A stretch of 64,000 nt of DNA from Pseudomonas sp. IAC-BECa141 (GCF_020544405.1 NZ_CP065410.1:2604001-2668000); one strand, 5' to 3'; shown: positions 36,294 through 45,243, numbered from the stretch's first letter. Numbers and translations: made by a program. Notes: generated from the letters alone by a model not told the origin.

Positions 36294-37001
36294 ATGACGC
36301 AGGCAGGACGGACAAAAAACAAGGCTCAGGATTCAGGATGGCGCGGTTCCGTGGACGTCTGGCTGGACGCCGCGTATGAGGCTTTGAAGGAATCCGGAGT
36401 CGACGCAGTCAGGGTGATGCCGCTGGCCAAGCGCCTGAACCTGTCGCGCACCAGCTTCTACTGGTTCTACGAAGATCGAGAGCAACTGCTCGCGGCGCTG
36501 CTGGCCCGTTGGCGGGACAAGAACACGGGTGGGCTGGTGGGGCAGTGCGAGCGTTATGCCGAAAGCGTGTCCGAGGCGATCCTCAATGTTTTCGAGTGCT
36601 GGCTGAACCCCGCGTTGTTCGATTCGCAGTTTGAATTCGCAGTGCGCAGCTGGGCGTTGCAATCGGATGAAGTCGCCGCGCAAATCGCGCTGGCCGACGA
36701 CGCACGAATCAATGCGCTGGCCGCGATGTTTCGCCGTTTCGGTTACGAGCCGGGGGCGGCCGATGCCCGCGCCCGGACGATCTATCTGACGCAGATCGGC
36801 TACATCTCGATGAAAACCACCGAAGACGTGATCGTGCGATTCCGGCGAATCCCGCAGTACGTCACCGTGTTCACCGGAAAGTCCCCAAAACGACGCGAAC
36901 TGGATCGGTTTTTCGGTCAGTTCGGCTATGCCGAGACGGAGCCGGGGGTGTTTGTCCCTCTGGTGGAAACCTTCGAAGAGGCGCTGCCCGATGACCAATA
37001 G
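36294..37001 (+). CDS. TetR-family transcriptional regulator
   Basis: A 235-residue regulator with an N-terminal TetR HTH (WLDAAYEALKESGVDAVRVMPLAKRLNLSRTSFYWFYEDREQLL) and a helical ligand domain. The start at 36294 is preferred to 36231 because the extension would run through the TGTAC repeats. It overlaps the ProC-like gene by 11 bp, so the two are co-translated. Shared TGTACA sites suggest that it controls its own operon and the flavoprotein/binding-protein pair beyond. Confidence 0.87.
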   Translation: MTQAGRTKNKAQDSGWRGSVDVWLDAAYEALKESGVDAVRVMPLAKRLNLSRTSFYWFYEDREQLLAALLARWRDKNTGGLVGQCERYAESVSEAILNVFECWLNPALFDSQFEFAVRSWALQSDEVAAQIALADDARINALAAMFRRFGYEPGAADARARTIYLTQIGYISMKTTEDVIVRFRRIPQYVTVFTGKSPKRRELDRFFGQFGYAETEPGVFVPLVETFEEALPDDQ

Positions 37002-37767
37002 AACGCTGGGAATCATCGGCGGCACGGGCTGGCTGGGAAAGGCGATTGCCGAGTCGTTGCTGGCTCCGGGGTTCATCAGGCCGAGCGAGCTGCTGATCTC
37101 GAACCGCTCGGGCAGTGCTGATGTTGCACCGGGAGTGCGGGTGTTGAGTGACAACCAGTCACTGGTCGACCGCAGCGATATCGTCATGCTGTCTGTGCGG
37201 CCCGAGCAGTTTCGCGAGTTGCAGATCGATGCGCGGGGCAAACCGATGGTATCGCTGATGGCTGGCATTTCAGCGTCCGCCCTCAGCGCCGCGACAGGCG
37301 CGCGAGTGGTGGTGCGGGCCATGCCGAACGCGGCGGTGGATATCCGCCAATCCTATACACCGTGGTTCGTGGCCGGCTCCCTGGCCGATGAGGAGCGCGA
37401 CTGGCTGCAGCGATTGTTCGAGTGCGTGGGCACGGCGGACGAGGTACCCGATGAAGACTGCATCGATTATCTGAGCGCGTTGTCCGGCACCGGGCCGGCG
37501 TTTCCGGCGCTGCTGTGCGCTGCACTCGCCAGTCAGGCCGAAGCGGCCGGCATTCCCGCACGGATTGCGCAGCGGGCGGCACGGGCGGTGGTGGTGGGCG
37601 GCGGTCAACTGCTGGCCGAGCGGGAGCCGCAAGCTCTGCTGGATGCCTTGATGGCTTATCGCGGCGTCACGGCGGCAGCGTTGCAGTCGATGACCGGTCA
37701 GAACATCGAAGACATTGTGGGACGAGCCATACAGGCCGGCGCCCAGGTTGCCCGGCGCGGCCTGTAG
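36991..37767 (+). CDS. pyrroline-5-carboxylate reductase family protein
   Basis: A 258-residue ProC-fold NAD(P)H reductase with the dinucleotide motif GIIGGTGWLGKAIAESLL, the family block VVRAMPNAAVDIRQSY and the dimer-domain signature ALSGTGPAFPALLCAAL. Typical ProC has GSGPAY at this site. It is somewhat divergent and probably not the housekeeping proC. Coupled to the TetR gene and next to a demethylating flavoprotein, it may reduce a cyclic imine released from an N-methylated substrate. That role is inferred. Confidence 0.82.
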   Translation: MTNRTLGIIGGTGWLGKAIAESLLAPGFIRPSELLISNRSGSADVAPGVRVLSDNQSLVDRSDIVMLSVRPEQFRELQIDARGKPMVSLMAGISASALSAATGARVVVRAMPNAAVDIRQSYTPWFVAGSLADEERDWLQRLFECVGTADEVPDEDCIDYLSALSGTGPAFPALLCAALASQAEAAGIPARIAQRAARAVVVGGGQLLAEREPQALLDALMAYRGVTAAALQSMTGQNIEDIVGRAIQAGAQVARRGL

Positions 37768-37784
37768 TTGGTCGATACGGCAAT

Positions 37785-37807
37785 TTCCCTCCCGCAACAG
37801 GAGGGAA
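37785..37807. terminator. possible bidirectional terminator
   Basis: TTCCCTCC (37785-37792) pairs with GGAGGGAA (37800-37807) between the convergent ProC-like and flavoprotein genes. The stem is short and no strong T-run follows. Confidence 0.5.
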
Positions 37808-37815
37808 GGCCGGTT

Positions 37816-39852
37816 TCAGAGGTCTTTCATCAGCCGTAACGCGTCGTAAATTGCCGCATGGGTGTTGCGGGCGGCCACGGCGTCGCCAATCCTGAACAGC
37901 TGAAAACGTCCCTGCGGGTGAGTGACGATGTCCTGAGCCTTGCCGGCAATCAGGTTGTGTTGTTCCACCGCGCCGCCGTTGCTCGAATGCGCGCGCAGGT
38001 CGAAATACAGATCATCCAGCGGAATCGTGCCGTGATTGACCACTACCTGATCCACCACCCGCTGCTTGTGCACCGTACCGTAATCACTGCCGAGCGTTGC
38101 CACCAGGCGCCCGTCGCGGCGCTCGACCGAATCGACGCGATAAGTGACGGTAAAGGTGACATCCAGATCCTGCAGGCTGCGCATGTAAGGCACCAGATTC
38201 ATCGCCATGACTTCCGGAGCAAAACTGCGATCGGGGGTGACGATTTCGACACTCGCACCGCTGGCGGCGATGACTTCGGCAGCCTGTAGCGCAGCGTGGT
38301 CGCCGGCATCGTCATAGATCAAGACATGCCGGCCCGGTTTGATGTCACCGGCGATGATGTCCCAGGTTGAAACCACCAGGTCGTTGCCGGCACTCAGCAC
38401 GTCCGTGTGGGGCAGGCCGCCGGTGGCGACAATCACCAGATCCGGTTCATGCTGCAGCACCGTGTCGGCTTCGGCCCAGGTGTTGAAGTGAAACTTCACG
38501 CCCAGACGTTCGCACTGCGCCATGCGCCAGTCGATGATGCTGATCATCTCCCGCCGCCGTTCGCTGAGGGCGGACAGACGGATCTGCCCGCCGGGGCGAT
38601 CCGCCGCTTCCAGCACCGTAACGTCATGACCGCGTTCACCCGCGACCCGCGCGGCTTCAAGTCCCGCAGGGCCGGTGCCGATCACCAGCACTTTGCGTTT
38701 GCGTGCGGCCTTGGGAATTTCGTGGGGCATGGTGGTTTCCCGGCCGGTCGCCGGGTTGTGGATGCAGTAAGCGGCGCCGCCCTGGTAGATGCGGTCCAGG
38801 CAATAGTTGGCGCCGACGCAGGGACGGATATCGTCCTCACGTTTTTCGATGATCTTGCGCACGATATGCGGATCGGTCATGTGCGCCCGGGTCATGCCGA
38901 CCATATCGACCTTGCCTGAGGCGATGGCATGGCGAGCGGTGGCGACGTCAGGGATTTTCGCCGCATGGAAGGTCGGGAAACCGGTGGCCGCGCGGATTTC
39001 ACCGGCAAAATCCAGGTGCGGCGAATTGCGCATGCCCTGGATCGGAATGACATCGGTCAGGCCCGCATCGGTGTCGATGTGGCCGCGTACGACATTGAGA
39101 AAATCCACGAGTCCGCTGTCTTTCAGCAGGTGGGAAATCTGCAAGCCTTCGCGGGCATCGAAGCCACCGGGCAAGCCTTCATCGCCGGTGTAGCGCACGC
39201 CCAGCAGGAAGTCCTCGCCGACCCGCTGACGAATCCCGCGCAGAATATCGAAGGTGAAGCGCATGCGGTTTTCCAGCGAGCCGCCGTACGGCCCGTCGAG
39301 TTCGTTGGTCAAGGGTGACCAGAACTGGTCCATCAGATGCCCGTAGGCTTGCAACTCCAGACCGTCCATGCCGGCAGCATGCATCCGCTCGGCGGCGTCC
39401 ACATAGTCCTTGATGATGCGTTGGATATCCCAGTCTTCCATTTTCTTCGGGAAGGAACGGTGCGCCGCTTCGCGATGGTGCGACGGCGAAACCACTGGCA
39501 ACCAGTCGGCCTTGTCCCAGCGGGTGCGGCGGCCCAGATGCGTCAACTGGATCATCACCGCCGCGCCATGCTCGTGGCATTCGTCGGTCAGGTCTTTGAG
39601 CCACTTCACCACCTCATCCTGGTAGGCGAGCACGTTATTGAACACCGGCGGGCTGTCCCTGGAAACGGCGGCGGAACCGGCCGTCATGGTCAGCGCGACA
39701 CCAGCCTTGGCACGTTCGACGTGGTAGGCGCGATACAAATCCTTGGGCATGCCGTCTACCGGGTAGGCCGGTTCGTGAGCGGTGGTAATGATCCGGTTTC
39801 TGAGCGTCAGGTTCTTGATTTTGTAAGGCTGCAACAGGGGATCGCTGGACAT
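37816..39852 (-). CDS. NADH:flavin oxidoreductase, TMADH/N-methylproline demethylase-like
   Basis: A 678-residue enzyme of the trimethylamine dehydrogenase/2,4-dienoyl-CoA reductase group. Residues ~1-340 form the old-yellow-enzyme barrel (NRIITTAHEPAY, NELDGPYGGSLENRMRF). A [4Fe-4S] loop follows, then a C-terminal FAD/NAD domain (VLVIGTGPAGLEAARVAGERG). In the cluster loop Cys345, Cys351 and Cys363 are present, but the second Cys of the usual motif is Ala348. Relatives demethylate N-methylated amino acids such as N-methylproline or dimethylglycine. It is divergent from an orphan betaine-type binding protein, which supports such a role. Confidence 0.82.
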   Translation of the reverse strand: MSSDPLLQPYKIKNLTLRNRIITTAHEPAYPVDGMPKDLYRAYHVERAKAGVALTMTAGSAAVSRDSPPVFNNVLAYQDEVVKWLKDLTDECHEHGAAVMIQLTHLGRRTRWDKADWLPVVSPSHHREAAHRSFPKKMEDWDIQRIIKDYVDAAERMHAAGMDGLELQAYGHLMDQFWSPLTNELDGPYGGSLENRMRFTFDILRGIRQRVGEDFLLGVRYTGDEGLPGGFDAREGLQISHLLKDSGLVDFLNVVRGHIDTDAGLTDVIPIQGMRNSPHLDFAGEIRAATGFPTFHAAKIPDVATARHAIASGKVDMVGMTRAHMTDPHIVRKIIEKREDDIRPCVGANYCLDRIYQGGAAYCIHNPATGRETTMPHEIPKAARKRKVLVIGTGPAGLEAARVAGERGHDVTVLEAADRPGGQIRLSALSERRREMISIIDWRMAQCERLGVKFHFNTWAEADTVLQHEPDLVIVATGGLPHTDVLSAGNDLVVSTWDIIAGDIKPGRHVLIYDDAGDHAALQAAEVIAASGASVEIVTPDRSFAPEVMAMNLVPYMRSLQDLDVTFTVTYRVDSVERRDGRLVATLGSDYGTVHKQRVVDQVVVNHGTIPLDDLYFDLRAHSSNGGAVEQHNLIAGKAQDIVTHPQGRFQLFRIGDAVAARNTHAAIYDALRLMKDL

Positions 39853-39908
39853 GGTAATGCGCTCCGGGGTGGGCTTGATCAGGCTCGGCGACTTGAAATT
39901 AGGTCAAC

Positions 39909-39946
39909 TGTACAGGCGTGTCAATCATGGTTGACACATGTGTACA
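39909..39946. promoter_or_regulatory. nested palindromic operator in the flavoprotein/binding-protein divergon
   Basis: TGTACA (39909-39914), TGTCAA (39919-39924), TTGACA (39931-39936) and TGTACA (39941-39946) form a fully symmetric nested palindrome with equal 4-bp gaps and a 6-bp centre. It lies 57 bp upstream of the flavoprotein start and 113 bp upstream of the binding-protein start. Confidence 0.7.
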
Positions 39947-40058
39947 TTTTGCTTGCGCGGTGCTTCGGCCAGGCATAGGATTGCGCCAGACGCCTCAACC
40001 GCAAGGCCGTCCAGATTGAGACATACCTGCCGATCCCACCTCCAAAGGAAGACGCTTG

Positions 40059-40955
40059 ATGAACGCTCATTCGCCTTATCGAAATACGCTTTTCGCCCTG
40101 ATTCTGGCCACGTTCGCTGCACAGGCCCAGGCCGCCGAACCTGCACCCGTGCGCATTGGCTGGGTCAACTGGTCGGACACCGAAATCACCGTCAAACTCG
40201 CCAGCGCCGCGCTTCAGGATCACCTCAAACAACCGGTGAAACTGGTGATGGCCGATATCGGTATTCAGTTTCAGGCCCTGGCCAACGGCAATATCGACCT
40301 GATCCCGATGGTCTGGTTGCCAAGTACCCACAAGGCGTTCTACGACAAATACAAAGATCGCCTCGAAGACCTCGGCGTGCTGTATGAAGGGCGGATCGGC
40401 ATGGCCGTCCCGACCTCGGTGCCGATCAGTGAAGTGGCCAGTGTCGAGGATCTGAACAAGCCGCAAGTAAAGGAAAAACTCGAAGGCAAGATCCTCACCT
40501 CGGAGGTGGGCAACGGCCAGTACAAGCTCACGGTCAAGGCGATCGAGGAGTACAAGCTTGATGGCTACAAACTGGTGGCGTCTTCGGAAAGCGGCATGCT
40601 CAATGAGCTGGATCGCAACCTGAAGCGGGACAAATGGTCACTGGTCAATGCCTGGAGCCCGCACTGGATGTTCTCCAAATGGTCGTTGCGCTACCTGGAT
40701 GATCCGAAGCAGATTTTCGGTGGTGCCGAGCAGATCCATGCGATGGCGCGCAAGGGGTTCAGCCAGGAATATCCGCAGGTGGCGTACTTTTTCGCTCACT
40801 ACTCGATCCCGCAGGCAGATCTGGAAACCTTGATGATGCAGGCACGCCAGACCTCATCGGACCAGGCGGTCGCGGCCTATTACGCGGCCAACAAATCGCG
40901 GTTCGAAGCAATGTTCGAGCCGGGCACGCAAACCGCCAGTACTCGACAACCCTGA
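40059..40955 (+). CDS. orphan glycine betaine/choline-type ABC substrate-binding protein
   Basis: A 298-residue OpuAC-family periplasmic binding protein with a signal peptide (LFALILATFAAQAQA). The mature part has VRIGWVNWSDTEITVKLAS, LIPMVWLPSTHKAFYD and SPHWMFSKWSLRYLDDP, whose Trp residues suit a quaternary-ammonium cage. No permease or ATPase gene adjoins. In Pseudomonas such orphan proteins (CaiX, BetX) serve a shared CbcWV transporter, so the same is likely. The start at 40059 follows AAAGGAAG. The substrate may be proline betaine, carnitine or a similar compound. Confidence 0.87.
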   Translation: MNAHSPYRNTLFALILATFAAQAQAAEPAPVRIGWVNWSDTEITVKLASAALQDHLKQPVKLVMADIGIQFQALANGNIDLIPMVWLPSTHKAFYDKYKDRLEDLGVLYEGRIGMAVPTSVPISEVASVEDLNKPQVKEKLEGKILTSEVGNGQYKLTVKAIEEYKLDGYKLVASSESGMLNELDRNLKRDKWSLVNAWSPHWMFSKWSLRYLDDPKQIFGGAEQIHAMARKGFSQEYPQVAYFFAHYSIPQADLETLMMQARQTSSDQAVAAYYAANKSRFEAMFEPGTQTASTRQP

Positions 40956-40962
40956 TCACGGC

Positions 40963-40992
40963 GCCGGGGCTCAGCCCACGCCGGGCCCCGGC
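40963..40992 (+). terminator. possible GC hairpin after the binding-protein gene
   Basis: GCCGGGGC (40963-40970) pairs with GCCCCGGC (40985-40992) just past the stop codon. No T-run follows. Confidence 0.4.
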
Positions 40993-41058
40993 TGGCGAGG
41001 CGTTGATTCGATGTTATCCTTCGCAAAATGTGTGACAAACAGCGAGGGCGACCGGCCT

Positions 41059-41976
41059 GTGAACACGAATCGTGACCAGTTTCCCCTGCCCGAAGACCTC
41101 AGGGTCTTCCTTACCGTCATCCGCAAGAACGGCTTTGCCAGCGCCGCCGATGAGTTGGGCTTCTCACCGGCCTATGTCAGCAAACGCATCTCGGTGCTGG
41201 AAACCACGCTGGCGAGCAAACTGCTGCACCGCACCACCCGGCGCATCGCGCTGACCGACGACGGTGAGCGGGTGCGGATTTGGGCCGAGAAACTGCTGGG
41301 AGATTTCGATCAGTTCCTCGGCGAGATTTCCCAGGCCCGGCATCAACCGGCGGGGTCACTGCACATTTGCAGCAGCTTCGGTTTCGGCCGTAATCATGTG
41401 GCGCCCGCGATCAGCCAGTTGTCTCGAACGTGCCCGAAACTCGATATCCGGCTGGACGTATTCGACCGCGTGGTCGATCTGGTGGGCGAGGGCTTTGATC
41501 TGGAAATCCTCGTCGGGGACGACGTGCCGGGTCAGCACATCGCACGCAAACTGGTCAGTAACCGGCGCGTGCTGTGCGCCACGCCCGAATACCTTGAACG
41601 CCGGGGCACGCCGCAATCCCTTGAAGACCTGAAAGACCACGATTGTCTGGTACTCAAGGAACGCAACAACGCGTTCGGTATCTGGGCCCTGAGCAAGGAC
41701 GGGCAAGAGGAGACGGTGCGCGTCAATGGCCCGCTGTCCTCCAACAGTGGCGAAATCGTGCTGGAGTGGGCTTTGAGCGGCGGCGGGATTCTGTTGCGCT
41801 CGATGTGGGACGTCAAACCGATGCTCGAGCAAGGGCGGCTGGTGCAGGTGCTGGAGGAGTACACCCAAAGCGCCAACGTCTGGGCGGTCTATCCGGTGCG
41901 GCTCAGTGAGTCGGCGAAATTGCGGGTGTGCGTGGAATTTCTGGAAGAGTACTTCCGCGATTTGTCTGTGGAATGA
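41059..41976 (+). CDS. LysR-family transcriptional regulator
   Basis: A 305-residue LysR regulator with the HTH LRVFLTVIRKNGFASAADELGFSPAYVSKRISVLE and a C-terminal substrate-binding domain. I use the GTG at 41059, which puts the HTH ten residues from the N-terminus; an ATG at 41011 adds 16 residues and is possible. It converges on the leuC/leuD-like pair rather than diverging from it, so its target is not certain. Similar regulators control dehydratase and tartrate/malate genes. Confidence 0.87.
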   Translation: MNTNRDQFPLPEDLRVFLTVIRKNGFASAADELGFSPAYVSKRISVLETTLASKLLHRTTRRIALTDDGERVRIWAEKLLGDFDQFLGEISQARHQPAGSLHICSSFGFGRNHVAPAISQLSRTCPKLDIRLDVFDRVVDLVGEGFDLEILVGDDVPGQHIARKLVSNRRVLCATPEYLERRGTPQSLEDLKDHDCLVLKERNNAFGIWALSKDGQEETVRVNGPLSSNSGEIVLEWALSGGGILLRSMWDVKPMLEQGRLVQVLEEYTQSANVWAVYPVRLSESAKLRVCVEFLEEYFRDLSVE

Positions 41977-42010
41977 AAACGGGCGACTCAAGTGAGTCGC
42001 CCGTTTTTTG
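41976..42010. terminator. bidirectional Rho-independent terminator
   Basis: A 15-bp stem (41976-41990 with 41993-42007) followed by T's lies between the convergent LysR and leuD-like genes. The T/A tracts on both sides suit both directions. Confidence 0.9.
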
Positions 42011-42013
42011 TGT

Positions 42014-42622
42014 TCAGCGCAGCCAGGGACTGTTCGCCAGATGCCGCGCTTCAAAGGCGCGGATCTGCTCGGTGCGTTGCAGCGTGGTGCCAATGGCATC
42101 CAGTCCCAGCAGCAGCGATTGTTTGCGCAACTGATCGATCTCGAATTCGATCAGCGTGCCGCCAGCCAGCTCGATGGTCTGCTGCGCCAGGTTCACGCTG
42201 ATCCGCGCGGTCTCCGGGACGGTGATCGCCTCGGCTACGCGCCTGAACGGCGCGTCGTCAAGCTGAATCGCCAACACGCCATTACGCTGGCAGTTGTCAT
42301 AGAAAATCCCGGCAAACGTGGTGCCGATCAAGGCCCGGATGCCGACTTGCTTCAAGCCCCACACCGCGTGTTCGCGGCTGGAGCCGCAGCCGAAGTTGGG
42401 GCCGGTCACAAGAAACGCCGCGTCCTGCCAGGCCGGCTGGTTGAGCACGAATTCAGGGTTGGGTTCGCCGGAGGCGAGAAAGCGCTGATCGAAGAACAAC
42501 CCGCGATCCAGCCCCCGACGATCGATGCCCTTGAGAAACTGCTTGGGCATGATCACGTCGGTGTCGATGTTGGACGCAAGAAACGGCGCGGCGCTGCCGC
42601 TGACAGTGTCGAAAGGTTGCAT
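42014..42622 (-). CDS. LeuD-like small subunit of an isopropylmalate-type dehydratase
   Basis: A 202-residue small aconitase-swivel subunit (SNIDTDVIMPKQFLK, LVTGPNFGCGSSREHAVWGLKQVGIRALIGTTFAGIFYDNCQRNG). It pairs with the large subunit three bases upstream. No leuA, leuB or other leucine gene is near, so this is probably a second copy that acts on another 2- or 3-hydroxy diacid, such as citramalate or a substituted malate. Confidence 0.86.
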   Translation of the reverse strand: MQPFDTVSGSAAPFLASNIDTDVIMPKQFLKGIDRRGLDRGLFFDQRFLASGEPNPEFVLNQPAWQDAAFLVTGPNFGCGSSREHAVWGLKQVGIRALIGTTFAGIFYDNCQRNGVLAIQLDDAPFRRVAEAITVPETARISVNLAQQTIELAGGTLIEFEIDQLRKQSLLLGLDAIGTTLQRTEQIRAFEARHLANSPWLR

Positions 42623-42625
42623 GGT

Positions 42626-44047
42626 TCAAGCCTCCAGCGCGACGCTGCGTACGTCAGTCAAATGACCGGTGATGGCCGCCGCTGCGACCATTGCCGGGCT
42701 CATCAGGTGGGTGCGCGCACCGGCGCCCTGACGGCCTTCGAAGTTGCGATTGGTGCTCGACGCACAGCGATCACCCGGCGCGAGCACGTCATCGTTCATC
42801 GCCAGGCACATCGAGCAGCCTGATTGCCGCCATTCGAAACCGGCGTCGAGAAAGATCTGCGCCAGGCCTTCGTCCTCGGCCTGATTGCGCACCAGCGTCG
42901 AGCCGGGAACGATCATCGCCCGCACGTGGGACGCCACACGCTTGCCGCGCACCACGCGGGCAACGTCACGCAAGTCTTCGATCCGCGCATTGGTGCAGGA
43001 GCCGATGAAGGCATGGCTGATCGTCACTTCGTTCAACGGCATGCCGGGTTTCAGTCCCATGTAGTCGAGGGCGCGCTGCAGGCCCTGACGCAGGATCGGA
43101 TCGGGCTGCGAGGCCGGGTCCGGCACGTGTCCGCTGACCGGTGAGGCCTGATCGGGGCTGGTGCCCCAGGTCACCATCGGCTCCAGCGCGGCGACGTCGA
43201 GGCTGACTTCACGATCAAACACCGCGCCATGATCGCTGTGCAGGGTTTTCCAGCGCTCGACGGCCTGTTCCCAGATCTTGCCCTTGGGCGCACGCGGCTT
43301 CAGTTGCAGATACGCGAACACCTTGTCGTCGGGCGCCATGAACGCACCACGGGCGCCGGCTTCGACGGCCATGTTGCAGATGGTCATGCGCGCCTCGACG
43401 CTGAGGGCGCTGATGGTCGGGCCGGCGAATTCGATGGCGTAACCGGTGGCGCCGGACGCGCCGATCTTTTCGATCAGCGCCATGATGATGTCCTTGGACG
43501 TGACGCCTTCGGCCAGCTCACCGTTGACCATCACCCGCAGGGTTTTCAGGCGTTTGTAAACCAGAGTCTGTGTCGCCAGCAGGTGCTCGATTTCCGAAGT
43601 ACCGATACCAAAACCGAACGCGCCCAGTGCGCCGTAAGTGGTGGTGTGGCTGTCACCGGCCGCGACCACCATGCCCGGCAAAATGAAGCCTTGTTCCGGC
43701 GCCACCACGTGTTCGATGCCCTGGCGTTTGTCCAGTACATCGAACAGTTCGATGCCGAAGTCGCGGCAGTTTTCTTCGAAGTACGACACCTGCCGCGCGC
43801 CCCCGGCGTCAGGCATGGTCGCGATGCGTTTCGGTGCGGTGGGATTCACATGATCGACCACCGCCAGTGTCGCAGCAGGTCGCCAGACATCGCGCCCGGA
43901 CTCGCGCAATCCGCTGAAGGCTTGCGGGCTGGTGTATTCGTTGGCGACCTGGCGGTCGATGTAAAGCAGCACGTGGCCCTGATCGTCGAGGGTGCAGACG
44001 GTGTGACTGTCGATGTGCTTCTGATACAGGGTTCTGGGGCTGGGCAT
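42626..44047 (-). CDS. LeuC-like large subunit of an isopropylmalate-type dehydratase
   Basis: A 473-residue aconitase-fold protein with the [4Fe-4S] cysteines in GSCTNARIEDL and SGCSMCLAMN, and the signatures VVAAGDSHTTTYGALGAFGFGIGTSE and GDRCASSTNRNFEGRQGAGA. The stop is separated from the leuD-like ATG by three bases, so the subunits are coupled. The true LeuC substrate is isopropylmalate, but context points to a catabolic paralogue. Confidence 0.86.
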   Translation of the reverse strand: MPSPRTLYQKHIDSHTVCTLDDQGHVLLYIDRQVANEYTSPQAFSGLRESGRDVWRPAATLAVVDHVNPTAPKRIATMPDAGGARQVSYFEENCRDFGIELFDVLDKRQGIEHVVAPEQGFILPGMVVAAGDSHTTTYGALGAFGFGIGTSEIEHLLATQTLVYKRLKTLRVMVNGELAEGVTSKDIIMALIEKIGASGATGYAIEFAGPTISALSVEARMTICNMAVEAGARGAFMAPDDKVFAYLQLKPRAPKGKIWEQAVERWKTLHSDHGAVFDREVSLDVAALEPMVTWGTSPDQASPVSGHVPDPASQPDPILRQGLQRALDYMGLKPGMPLNEVTISHAFIGSCTNARIEDLRDVARVVRGKRVASHVRAMIVPGSTLVRNQAEDEGLAQIFLDAGFEWRQSGCSMCLAMNDDVLAPGDRCASSTNRNFEGRQGAGARTHLMSPAMVAAAAITGHLTDVRSVALEA

Positions 44048-44175
44048 GGCGTTGGCTCTTTTCTGTCAGTGCAAAAACAACGTACGGACAGAGTCATTGA
44101 TCGCCGAAACGGCATCAAGAGCGCTTTGGTGAAGCCATAGACCACGAAATGTGAGCAATAAAAAGCAATGGGGCG

Positions 44176-45243
44176 CTACTCGGTAGCCTCGAACGCCTCG
44201 TGATATTTCACCACGCCCACCGGCAACTCCCCGCCAAACGCCAACGCCTGAAAGTACTCCGGCGGAATCCCCGGCAACTCCAGACCGGCATGGGCCTTGA
44301 AGCCAAAACGTCCGTAATAGCCCGGATCACCCAGTACCACGCAGCCAACGCCGCCAATACGCTGCAACTCCGCCAGCGAAGCTTTCATCAGCGCCGAACC
44401 GATGCCTTGCTGCTGGCGGGTCGGGCACACGGAGATTGGGCCCAGGCCATACCAGCCTTGAGTGCCGGAGGAAATCGTCACCGGTGAAATGGCCACATGG
44501 CCGACCACCGTGTCGTTCTCCACTGCCACCAGCGAAACGCTGAGCTGGCCGGCGTGGCGCAAGGCGTTGACGATGAATTGTTCGGTGTGGCTGGAGTGTT
44601 CTTCGTGCTGGAACGCGGCCTCGGTGATTCGGGCGATGGCGTCGATGTCTTCGGGGCGTTCGTTGCGGATTGTGATGTTTGTGTTCATGCGCTCTCGGGT
44701 ATCGCGGTCGATCAGGGTTCGAAGGGTTTCGAACAGCGGATCGGCATTGGTGTATTGCTTGCCGTAGGCCAGGTTGAAGCCATAGTCGAAGTCTGGCGGA
44801 TTCTTCCCTTGCGTGTGTTGTAAAAGTGTTTCCAGCTTGTCGAGGGCCTTCACGGCTTTGGCTTCGGGAGAACGGGCGTTTTCGTAGTCGTCCCAGAGCG
44901 CGAGGATTTCGTTTCTCAACGCGTCGTCCAGGGAGCGGGTGAGCAGCAGCAAGTCGTTGCGCTCCTGTTCGCCCTTGTCGGGAAAACCGGCTTGATCGAC
45001 CGCCGGAATGTCACCGTTGATGGCTTCGCCGAGGTCGTGGATGACGCACATTTTCAGGACTTTCAGCACATCGAGCCCGGCCAGGTCGTCGGCGAACACG
45101 ATCGCCATCAGGCACAGGCGCCAGCTGTGTTCGGCGGTGCTTTCGCTGCGCCCGGAGGAAGTGTGCGCGCTTCTGAGGACGTCCTTGAGCCGTTCTGCTT
45201 CGCGCAGGAAGTCGAGGCGTCCCTTGATTTTTTCGAGGTTCAT
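44176..45243 (-). CDS. HD-domain hydrolase fused to a GNAT acetyltransferase
   Basis: A 355-residue two-domain protein. Residues 1-~180 are an HD-domain hydrolase of the YfbR/HDDC2 type, with the metal ligands His39, His69-Asp70, Glu73 and Asp135 (AEHSWRLCLMAIVFADD, VIHDLGEAINGDIP). Such enzymes are often 5'-deoxynucleotidases. From Met186 an independent GNAT domain of the YhbS type follows (ITIRNERPEDIDAIARITEAAF, ISVCPTRQQQGIGSALM). The reading frame is open through the joint. Why the two activities are joined is not known. Confidence 0.88.
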   Translation of the reverse strand: MNLEKIKGRLDFLREAERLKDVLRSAHTSSGRSESTAEHSWRLCLMAIVFADDLAGLDVLKVLKMCVIHDLGEAINGDIPAVDQAGFPDKGEQERNDLLLLTRSLDDALRNEILALWDDYENARSPEAKAVKALDKLETLLQHTQGKNPPDFDYGFNLAYGKQYTNADPLFETLRTLIDRDTRERMNTNITIRNERPEDIDAIARITEAAFQHEEHSSHTEQFIVNALRHAGQLSVSLVAVENDTVVGHVAISPVTISSGTQGWYGLGPISVCPTRQQQGIGSALMKASLAELQRIGGVGCVVLGDPGYYGRFGFKAHAGLELPGIPPEYFQALAFGGELPVGVVKYHEAFEATE

